DNA from: CAXDRM01 sp963991775
GTDB lineage: Bacteria; Pseudomonadota; Alphaproteobacteria; Rickettsiales; JABIRX01
DNA: 11,332 bases
Direction: 5' to 3'
Assembly: GCA_963991775.1 (NCBI GenBank)
Contig: CAXDRM010000042.1
Coordinates: forward strand, 1 to 11,332
Part shown: piece after piece, positions 1 to 5,782 of the stretch
Layout of the letters: every line of letters starts with the position of its first letter
Numbering within the stretch: position 1 is the first letter of the stretch
Notes under the pieces: generated by a model
Database searches by the model: none
Seen by the model: only the letters and a program-made list of their open reading frames with translations
Told to the model about the DNA's origin: nothing
Translations under genes and position numbers: made by a program

Positions 1-11
1 CGGCTTTTTTT
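1..11. terminator. possible tail of an upstream terminator
   Basis: The window opens with CGGC followed by a run of seven T. This looks like the right arm and U-tract of an intrinsic terminator whose left arm lies outside the window. The stem itself cannot be seen, so this is a weak inference. Confidence 0.25.
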
Positions 12-17
12 ATGCAA

Positions 18-46
18 TTGACTAAAATGATCGTCTGGTTTAAAAG
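18..46 (+). promoter_or_regulatory. candidate promoter for the tRNA-Glu gene
   Basis: TTGACT at 18-23 matches five of six bases of the sigma70 -35 consensus. It is followed after 17 bases by TAAAAG at 41-46, four of six bases of the -10 consensus. Transcription would start near 53, about 50 bases before the tRNA. The leader contains two small perfect palindromes, CTGCGCAG (54-61) and ATTCCGGAAT (63-72), whose role is unknown. The prediction rests on consensus matching only. Confidence 0.35.
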
Positions 47-103
47 CTGTTTTCTGCGCAGCATTCCGGAATAGAAAAACTGCACAAGATATAGCTTAAA
101 AGT

Positions 104-179
104 GGCCCCTTCGTCTAGAGGTCTAGGACGCAAGATTCTCATTCTTGAAACACGGGTTCGATTCCCGTAGGGGTCACCA
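104..179 (+). tRNA. tRNA-Glu, anticodon CTC
   Basis: All four arms fold. The acceptor stem GGCCCCT (104-110) pairs with AGGGGTC (169-175), with one G-U pair. The D stem is GTCT/GGAC. The anticodon stem CAAGA/TCTTG (131-135 and 143-147) encloses the loop TTCTCAT. The T arm is ACGGG-TTCGATT-CCCGT (152-168). The discriminator base is A176 and the CCA end is encoded (177-179). Anticodon bases 138-140 are CTC, reading GAG codons for glutamate. The start GGCCCCTTCGTCTAG and the T arm are typical of bacterial tRNA-Glu. A T-run directly after the gene (182-189) may help termination. CTC is usually the second, dispensable Glu isoacceptor beside TTC, so another tRNA-Glu gene is expected elsewhere. Confidence 0.97.
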
Positions 180-238
180 TTCTTTTTTTGTTAATCAGCA
201 CATCTTTTTCCGAATTTTGCGTTCATTTGCCAGTGCGC

Positions 239-265
239 AAACTTCACGCTTCACTTAGAAAAAAT
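239..265 (+). repeat. imperfect direct repeat, copy 1 (upstream of lysR-type gene)
   Basis: This copy starts AAACTTCAC and ends AAAAAAT. It matches the copy at 302-328 at 21 of 27 positions, offset by 63 bases. Inside it the pentamer TTCAC occurs twice, 7 bases apart (243 and 250). It lies in the 268-base gap between the tRNA and the LysR-family gene, where no gene is seen. It could be a regulator-binding site; this is not shown. Confidence 0.5.
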
Positions 266-301
266 CTGCACTAATTAACAAAAAAATATTTAGCAACGCT
301 T

Positions 302-328
302 AAACTTCACATTTCATCCACAAAAAAT
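302..328 (+). repeat. imperfect direct repeat, copy 2
   Basis: Second copy of the 27-base unit at 239-265, with the same ends (AAACTTCAC and AAAAAAT). TTCAC at 306 and TTCAT at 313 keep the 7-base internal spacing seen in copy 1. The 63-base offset between copies is close to six helical turns, so bound proteins would lie on the same face of the DNA. That interpretation is inference. Confidence 0.5.
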
Positions 329-365
329 TCACCATATTTCTGAAAAAAAAATACTATGCAAACAA

Positions 366-386
366 AAGACTAGTTAAAATAGTCTT
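366..386. promoter_or_regulatory. 7-bp inverted repeat upstream of the LysR-family gene
   Basis: AAGACTA (366-372) and TAGTCTT (380-386) form a perfect 7-bp inverted repeat with a 7-base spacer, about 60 bases before the LysR-type start. LysR regulators often bind dyad sites near their own promoter, so an autoregulatory operator is possible. The repeat does not show the classical T-N11-A arrangement at its centre. A short terminator hairpin for the tRNA transcript is an alternative. A -10-like TATAAA lies at 420-425 with no convincing -35. Confidence 0.35.
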
Positions 387-447
387 GTTTAATATTTTAA
401 ATGAATCTATATGTTTTTGTATAAATAATGAAGCATAAAGAAATAAA

Positions 448-1389
448 ATGAGTAATATTCCCGAACAGTTTTACTATAAGAAAAATCGCCTACATCAATT
501 GCGCGCTTTCTATTATGTGGTTAAGTTTGCTGGGCCAGCTAAAGCAGCAAGATTTTTAGGTCTAGGTAATTCAGCTATAACCATGACTTTAAAGTCTTTA
601 GAGTCTGACTTAGACACTAAGCTTTTCATTAGAAATCGCAAAAACTTTCAACCTACAGAATCTGGAAAGCTACTTTATAGTATGGCAGCACCGATTGTAC
701 AAAAAGTTGATGGTCTCTATGAGCAATTTTTTCAACTACAAAAGCAAACTTCGGAAGAAAATATAACTATTGCTGCGCATCACATTGCCATCTCAAGAAT
801 TTTACCGCAATATTTGAAAAAATTTGATAAGATCCATCCGGATGTTGCCATTAAATTATGTAATCTCGCCGCTGATGAAGCCTTAGAAAGGCTTTTAAAT
901 GAAGAAGTAGATTTCATGTTTTACCCTACTTCTCAAGTTACAGATGAATGTTATTTTAAACCTTTAATATCATATGACCCTTCCTTGGTAATGCATAAAG
1001 ATCATCCGCTAGCCAAAAAAACCGAAAAAAATATTAGTTTTGAGGCAATTGCAAAATATGATTTAATTAGAATAGACAAAAAATTAATTGCTCTTCCAAT
1101 GTTTGATGAAGCAGTAAAAGAGTTTAATATTAGCTCTAGAATTACTTTCGAAAATTGTAACTGGGAAACTTTACGACAATTCGCAAAAGCTGGTTTAGGC
1201 TTAATTATAGTAACCAAAGCATCCCTTGAAGAAACTGACGATGATTTACATGCTATACCTCTTACTAAGTTTTTCCCTAAAATGAGTTATGGCATAATGA
1301 TTAAGAAAGGAAGATATCTTAATAAGACAGTCAAAAATTTCATCAATGTGCTAGATCCTGATTTTTTTAATGAATATAGCGAAGATTAA
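448..1389 (+). CDS. LysR-family transcriptional regulator
   Basis: The 313-residue protein has the usual LysR length and layout. An N-terminal winged helix-turn-helix spans about residues 14-75, with the family pattern LRAFYYVVKFA...AARFLGLGNSAITMTLKSLE and then LF.R...PTESG. A co-inducer-binding domain of the periplasmic-binding-protein type follows from about 104 to 305. Such proteins act as cytoplasmic tetramers that sense a small metabolite and control a nearby promoter. The ligand cannot be read from this sequence. The ATG at 448 is preceded only by a weak purine stretch (AAAGAAA). A 7-codon reading frame (428-451) overlaps the start and is probably accidental. The XRE and sensor genes follow on the same strand after 138 bases, so they may be its targets, but no operator proves this. 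The family call is firm; the target is unknown. Confidence 0.93.
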   Translation: MSNIPEQFYYKKNRLHQLRAFYYVVKFAGPAKAARFLGLGNSAITMTLKSLESDLDTKLFIRNRKNFQPTESGKLLYSMAAPIVQKVDGLYEQFFQLQKQTSEENITIAAHHIAISRILPQYLKKFDKIHPDVAIKLCNLAADEALERLLNEEVDFMFYPTSQVTDECYFKPLISYDPSLVMHKDHPLAKKTEKNISFEAIAKYDLIRIDKKLIALPMFDEAVKEFNISSRITFENCNWETLRQFAKAGLGLIIVTKASLEETDDDLHAIPLTKFFPKMSYGIMIKKGRYLNKTVKNFINVLDPDFFNEYSED

Positions 1390-1394
1390 TAAGC

Positions 1395-1406
1395 ATATTA
1401 TAATAT
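1395..1406. promoter_or_regulatory. AT-only 12-bp palindrome containing TATAAT
   Basis: ATATTATAATAT is a perfect 12-bp palindrome just after the LysR-type stop codon. It contains a perfect -10 hexamer (TATAAT, 1399-1404). No convincing -35 lies at the right distance (1376-1381 is ATAGCG). It may be part of the promoter for the XRE gene. AT-only palindromes are common by chance in DNA of this composition. Confidence 0.2.
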
Positions 1407-1443
1407 TATTCATATACACTTAAATATTAAAGTTATAAAAATC

Positions 1444-1457
1444 TATAAAGCTTTATA
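1444..1457. promoter_or_regulatory. 14-bp palindrome, candidate XRE operator
   Basis: TATAAAGCTTTATA is a perfect 14-bp palindrome centred on GC at 1450/1451, about 70 bases before the XRE-type start codon. XRE/Cro-type repressors commonly bind such dyads in their own promoters, so autoregulation is plausible. There is no direct evidence for binding. Confidence 0.3.
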
Positions 1458-1527
1458 AAATTCCTTTGGCTTAGAAGATCTCTCTTCACGTAAAATTGCC
1501 AAAATAGATCAAATAGCGCTTAATATT

Positions 1528-1944
1528 ATGACCATAATTCAAAAGAAAATTTCTTCTAGATTAAAAAATCTAGGTATCAGACCGATTGATCTTGCTCGTG
1601 AATCTGGAGTAAAGTATAGTTCAGTAAAAAATATCGTCCAAGGAAAAGTTAGCAGACCTCGTGACGAGATACTTTACAAAATTGCTAATGTACTTAATGT
1701 ACCACCTGCAGAGCTACTTTCATCAATTGATTCTGCAAAAGATCAAGAGCTTTTCAGTGAATGCCAAAATATAATGATTACTTTATTTGAGCAGCATGAT
1801 CTTCATTCTCAAGAGAAATTTGAAGAATGTGTTAATCAGCTTTTTAACTTTGCTAAATTGCATGCAGAATATCAAAATATTCAAGTAAAAACTGATGATA
1901 AGATGGCACAAATTACTTTAAACTTTGTTACAAAATACAAATAA
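1528..1944 (+). CDS. XRE-family helix-turn-helix protein
   Basis: The 138-residue protein has a Cro/C1-type helix-turn-helix at about residues 8-64. The pattern is SRLKNLGIRPIDLARESGV, then SSVKNIVQGK and the closing helix ILYKIANVLNVPPAEL, which is diagnostic of DNA-binding XRE domains. The C-terminal 70 residues form a helical tail with no domain I recognise, perhaps for dimerisation. No Shine-Dalgarno is visible before the ATG. The same frame stays open back to a stop at 1456-1458 but offers no ATG, GTG or TTG, so 1528 is the only ordinary start. The gene lies 29 bases before the degenerate sensor kinase on the same strand, suggesting co-transcription and perhaps a shared signalling role. 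Whether it is an activator or repressor is unknown. Confidence 0.88.
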   Translation: MTIIQKKISSRLKNLGIRPIDLARESGVKYSSVKNIVQGKVSRPRDEILYKIANVLNVPPAELLSSIDSAKDQELFSECQNIMITLFEQHDLHSQEKFEECVNQLFNFAKLHAEYQNIQVKTDDKMAQITLNFVTKYK

Positions 1945-1973
1945 AGTTATCTAAAGGAAAAATTATTGATTAC

Positions 1974-3755
1974 ATGAAAAGAATTTCTATTTCCAAAGAT
2001 TATCTTATTTTTTCTTTCATTGCCATTGTTGTAGTAAGCATTATCTATAGCATATTAATCTCTTATACTTTCAAGCAATATCAAAAAAAACTTAATCTTG
2101 AACTTGAAAATACAGCAATTTTAATTAACCAAACTCTGACCAGCAACTTTAATAACATCAATAATATTAACGTTTTGGTTGGCGCCCAAATAGCAAAATT
2201 TGATGCTACAAACCTAGAACAAATCTATGCTATTTTTAATGACACTAAATATCATAGCGTGCGTAACTCTAGGCTTTTTTCTTGGAGCTTATTTGACTGG
2301 GTAGATAAAAATAATTTACAAACAGTAAATAGTAAAAATGGTGTGGCAAAAGATCCACCTGATATGTCACATCGTGATTATACTGTACTTGCCCCAAAAA
2401 ACCCTTGGTGTCTTTCACTTTCACGACCAGCCATTGGTAATCCAAGCGGTGAATGGGTAATCCCAGTTGGCACAGGTATCACAAATAAAAAAGATGAGTT
2501 TTTAGGTACTATCGTAGTAGGTATTAATATTAGAGAACTAACCTTGGAGTTACTCAGAAAAACTGGTCCAAATGTAAATTTCTTAGTAGTAGATCAATAT
2601 GGCCATATTGTTCTAGATTCTGACAAAAATAGCTTTAATAGAAGAAGCTTAGAATTTTTAGATAATAAACAAGCTGGCAAGGATATAATATTTAATGGTT
2701 CTAAATATAATTATCATCTTAGCTCTGAAAAATATCCTTATCAAATTTATTTAGGATATAATAAATTATATTTAAAACATGAATTAGCTAGCTTCTTCTT
2801 TCCAAGAATTACCGAATATTTTATTCTATGTTTTTTTATCCTAAGCTTATTATTTTTCTTTAGAAAAAATCTAATCAATCCTATTACAAGATTATCAGAT
2901 ATTGCAGATTTCATTGTAAAAAATGCTGCCAATGTGCCAGCAATGCCAACAAAACTTCCCTCACTGGAGCTAAAATCTTTAGCTAAAGCTATAGAAAACC
3001 TAAAAGAAGCAAAATTAAAATTAGAAAAATCTAATAAAACTCTTTCAAAGACTAAAAATGAATTAGAGCATTATATTGACATTTCTGAGGCTAATGAAAA
3101 ATCACGAAAATCCTTAACCAAGCAAATTGATTATATCACAAAAGAGGCCCTACAAGGTGTAAAAGATGGTATCGACTTAATGAGTGATACTCTAAAAGGA
3201 AAAAATAATATTAAGATTGATAAAAAATCGCAAATAGAGATTCTAAGCCTCTTGCAACAAGAATTATCCTACCTAATAGATTTTTCATCCGGCTCAGTAA
3301 TAAAAGAAACCATTGATAGCAATGAGATTATTGAGTATTGCTTAGATCTAAATAGAAAATTAATCGAGCAAAAAAAGCTAAAAATTAATAAAGATTTTAG
3401 TAAAAAACTACCTAAATTCTATGCAGATAAAACCAAAATTATCTTAATATTTGATAGTATTATAAATAAAATAGCTTTTCACTTAAAAGATAATGAGCCT
3501 TTAAATATAGATTCTATACATGGAACTCATGCTTCAGGAGAAATAATCAAAATTACAATTACTGCAAATTTTAAACCTGCGACCTTAGAATTAGTCAATA
3601 ATAATGAGTTATCTTTAAATAGTATTAAAACTTTACTCATTTTGCATGATGCAACTCTTGATCTAAATAGGATTAGAAAGCAAACTGTACTAACTATTAA
3701 GATACCTATAAAAACTGAGCAGAAACATACTAATGTAGTAAAACTGTTTAGCTAA
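1974..3755 (+). CDS. membrane sensor with degenerate histidine-kinase core (pseudokinase)
   Basis: The 593-residue protein has a membrane segment at about 10-32 and an extracytoplasmic Cache-like sensor domain at about 35-270, with a SHRDY and WVIPVGTGI pattern. A second membrane segment follows at about 279-296, then a HAMP-like linker (297-350) and a coiled coil. The rest aligns with a histidine kinase whose key residues are changed. QIDYITKEALQGV (384-396) matches the H-box pattern QISHExRTPLxGV, with Tyr387 in place of the phospho-histidine. The N-box region (485-503) has Ser495 and Lys499 where asparagines belong. The G2 box GLGL is ELSL (545-548), and HGG is HDA (558-560). It therefore probably cannot bind ATP normally or autophosphorylate, and may signal by conformation. 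AAAGGAAA lies 13 bases before the ATG, farther than usual. The gene overlaps the convergent rmuC by 4 bases. The architecture is clear; loss of activity is inferred. Confidence 0.85.
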   Translation: MKRISISKDYLIFSFIAIVVVSIIYSILISYTFKQYQKKLNLELENTAILINQTLTSNFNNINNINVLVGAQIAKFDATNLEQIYAIFNDTKYHSVRNSRLFSWSLFDWVDKNNLQTVNSKNGVAKDPPDMSHRDYTVLAPKNPWCLSLSRPAIGNPSGEWVIPVGTGITNKKDEFLGTIVVGINIRELTLELLRKTGPNVNFLVVDQYGHIVLDSDKNSFNRRSLEFLDNKQAGKDIIFNGSKYNYHLSSEKYPYQIYLGYNKLYLKHELASFFFPRITEYFILCFFILSLLFFFRKNLINPITRLSDIADFIVKNAANVPAMPTKLPSLELKSLAKAIENLKEAKLKLEKSNKTLSKTKNELEHYIDISEANEKSRKSLTKQIDYITKEALQGVKDGIDLMSDTLKGKNNIKIDKKSQIEILSLLQQELSYLIDFSSGSVIKETIDSNEIIEYCLDLNRKLIEQKKLKINKDFSKKLPKFYADKTKIILIFDSIINKIAFHLKDNEPLNIDSIHGTHASGEIIKITITANFKPATLELVNNNELSLNSIKTLLILHDATLDLNRIRKQTVLTIKIPIKTEQKHTNVVKLFS

Positions 3756-5014
3756 TCATCTTCTTCTAGCAAATTAGCTGGTAATTGCTTTGAGGATTTA
3801 GCACCTAATAGTTTGATATTTTCTAAACGAGAAATGATATTACCTCTACCTGTAGATAATTTTTGTAAAGCATCATTATAGGTTTTATCCGCCGTTTTTA
3901 AAGAGCGGCCAATCTTTTGCATATCTTCTAAGAAATTAGCAAATTTATCATAAAGAGCACCGCTCGCCCTGGCGATCTCACGCGTATTTTTACTTTGCTT
4001 TTCTTGACGCCATAAAGCCACAATAATTTTTAAAGTTGAATGCAAAGTTGCTGGGCTGACAATCATAATTTTCTTTTCCCAAGCATCCCAAAATAGATCA
4101 GGCTCACTCTGCATTGCCAGCAAATATGATGATTCGATTGGAATAAACATCAAAATAAAATCAAGACTCTGATGCTTTTTAGAAGTTTGATAGTTTTTTT
4201 TGCTTAATTCGCTAATATGATTTTTAAGAGATTTTACATGACGTGATAGAGCAGCTGCACGATCATCATCATTTTCTACATTCACATATTGCTCATAATC
4301 TTTTAAAGAAATTTTAGCATCAATGATAATATGCTTATTTTCCGGAAGATATACAACTACATCAGGCTGAATTAACTCTCCTTGATTATTTTCGGAACGC
4401 TCCTGAATTTCATATTCTTCACCTTTAGAAAGACCTGAACGCTCTAGGATACTCTCAAGAATAACCTCACCCCAATTACCTTGTATTTTATTATCGCCCT
4501 TTAAGGCTTTAGTAAGATTTTCTGCATCTTTACTAAGCTTAAAATTTAATTCAAAAAGCTTTTTAACCTCTGCCTTAAGACTTACCTTATCTCGCAATTC
4601 AGTATCATAACAAGTAGCAATCTTCTTTTCTAAATCACCCACCCTTTCTTTAAAGGGCGCTAAAATCTTATCAAGCTCTTGGCTATTTTTATCTAAGAGA
4701 TTTTTACTATTATCCTCTAAAATTTGACTAGAAAGCAGCTTAAATTCTTTAGTTAATTCGGCGCGCTGCTGCTCTTTTTCTGCCAAATCATGTTTCAACA
4801 CAGAAATTTCACTATGCTGCTCGGTGATATTATGTTGCTGCTCTGCTAATTTATGCTCTAATAAAGCAATACGCTCGTCACGCTCAGTAACAGCCTTATT
4901 TAAAAAGTTATTTTCTTGCGTAGTAGCAACTGACTTATTTTTATGCTGCAAAAATAGTAAAGCAATAGCAGTAGCACCGCTTAAAGCACCTACTACGAAA
5001 ATCAAAATCTCCAT
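3752..5014 (-). CDS. rmuC: RmuC-family DNA recombination protein
   Basis: The 420-residue protein begins with a hydrophobic anchor (about 2-22) and a long coiled coil (about 35-165). The RmuC domain follows (about 140-375), with NKIQGNWGEVILESILE (175-191), PDVVVYLP (217-224) and the nuclease-like DAK triad (232-234). RmuC proteins have a PD-(D/E)XK-like fold and limit recombination between inverted repeats. The biochemical activity is poorly defined. The length fits the family. The ATG at 5014 has a strong purine-rich ribosome site, with AGGA ending 8 bases upstream and lying inside the 3' end of the preceding gene. Its start is only two bases after that gene's stop, so translation is probably coupled. 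It is the last gene of the dnaA block and converges with the sensor gene. The gene call is secure. Confidence 0.95.
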   Translation of the reverse strand: MEILIFVVGALSGATAIALLFLQHKNKSVATTQENNFLNKAVTERDERIALLEHKLAEQQHNITEQHSEISVLKHDLAEKEQQRAELTKEFKLLSSQILEDNSKNLLDKNSQELDKILAPFKERVGDLEKKIATCYDTELRDKVSLKAEVKKLFELNFKLSKDAENLTKALKGDNKIQGNWGEVILESILERSGLSKGEEYEIQERSENNQGELIQPDVVVYLPENKHIIIDAKISLKDYEQYVNVENDDDRAAALSRHVKSLKNHISELSKKNYQTSKKHQSLDFILMFIPIESSYLLAMQSEPDLFWDAWEKKIMIVSPATLHSTLKIIVALWRQEKQSKNTREIARASGALYDKFANFLEDMQKIGRSLKTADKTYNDALQKLSTGRGNIISRLENIKLLGAKSSKQLPANLLEEDD

Positions 5015-5016
5015 AT

Positions 5017-5721
5017 TTAAATTCCTCTTCCTCCTCCTTTACCTTGTTTATTGACATCTGATAGACCATCTGCCCACCTGCCTTTAGCTGAATGTTCACC
5101 TATATCATTTATGGCATCAGCTATTTGAATGCGATGCTCATTCTTAACATTTACAGCACTGTCTTTACCATCAACTACCCCATCATTATTTAAATCACGT
5201 GCATTATTTACACCAGCATTACGTAATTTACTACCCTCATTAACTATTTGCGCTCTCAAAGCACGGTCAACTGATAAGAAACTTCTAAATGATTCTATCA
5301 CAGATTTACGTCTTTTAGATTCTTCCCTAGTAACATTACTTGTACCTATGACTTCTTGACCCAAGCTTGGGGCTAAATCATTATCAACATGATGCGTAGA
5401 ATCTTTTTTTTGCTTTTTCTTTTTTTTAATTTTATCTCCCAAGGCTTTAAGTAGCTGCTTAAGCAAAGGATCCTGCTGCTCAGCCATATCTTCAGGCGCA
5501 ATATCATCAAGAGCATCTTGCGCATTATCTAGGTCTTGCTGATTATGACTTTGTTGATTTTGTTGTGCTTCCAGATTTACATCAACTTCATCAATATCTT
5601 GCTGCGTTAAATCTTGATTATCAGTCTCATCACTAATGACGTTACCTTTATAATCATTTTTCTTTAAAGGTGAATTCTCACCATAACGTTTTTGAAAAAA
5701 ATTATCTTGATCATCTAGCAT
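5017..5721 (-). CDS. acidic, low-complexity protein with a dockerin/EF-hand-like calcium loop
   Basis: I do not recognise this 234-residue protein. The N-terminal third is rich in Gln, Asp and Asn (about 30-85). A leucine-containing helix leads to a lysine run (about 98-106). Residues 130-165 are predicted helical and basic. At 176-187 the sequence DLNNDGVVDGKD has acidic or Asn residues at positions 1, 3, 5, 9 and 12 with Gly at 6, as in dockerin and EF-hand calcium loops. Only one such loop is seen. The tail is Gly/Arg-rich (GKGGGRGI). There is no signal peptide or membrane segment. The ATG has a good ribosome site, GAGG five bases upstream (5727-5730). It lies between dnaA (61-base gap) and rmuC (2-base gap), so it is a real, co-transcribed gene. 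A structural, nucleoid-associated or secreted role are all possible; none is shown. Confidence 0.8.
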   Translation of the reverse strand: MLDDQDNFFQKRYGENSPLKKNDYKGNVISDETDNQDLTQQDIDEVDVNLEAQQNQQSHNQQDLDNAQDALDDIAPEDMAEQQDPLLKQLLKALGDKIKKKKKQKKDSTHHVDNDLAPSLGQEVIGTSNVTREESKRRKSVIESFRSFLSVDRALRAQIVNEGSKLRNAGVNNARDLNNDGVVDGKDSAVNVKNEHRIQIADAINDIGEHSAKGRWADGLSDVNKQGKGGGRGI

Positions 5722-5782
5722 CGCAACCTCGCTATATATTGCTTACAAAAATAATCCCGCAACTCTTTATGTGGCCTAGCAC

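Noticed and set aside
314..322. TCATCCACA, one mismatch from a DnaA box
   Set aside because: A single isolated near-match inside repeat copy 2, with no cluster or AT-rich unwinding pattern; not enough to call an origin.
428..451. Seven-codon reading frame (MKHKEIK) whose stop overlaps the LysR-type start
   Set aside because: It could be a leader peptide, but it lacks a ribosome site and informative codons; chance is likely in AT-rich DNA.
1459..1527. In-frame open extension upstream of the XRE ATG (LEDLSSRKIAKIDQ)
   Set aside because: It contains no usual start codon, and the helix-turn-helix is complete from the ATG at 1528; kept as leader only.
1844..1860. TTAA-N8-TTAAC resembling a CtrA site
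   Set aside because: The spacer should be seven bases, and the site lies inside the XRE coding region.
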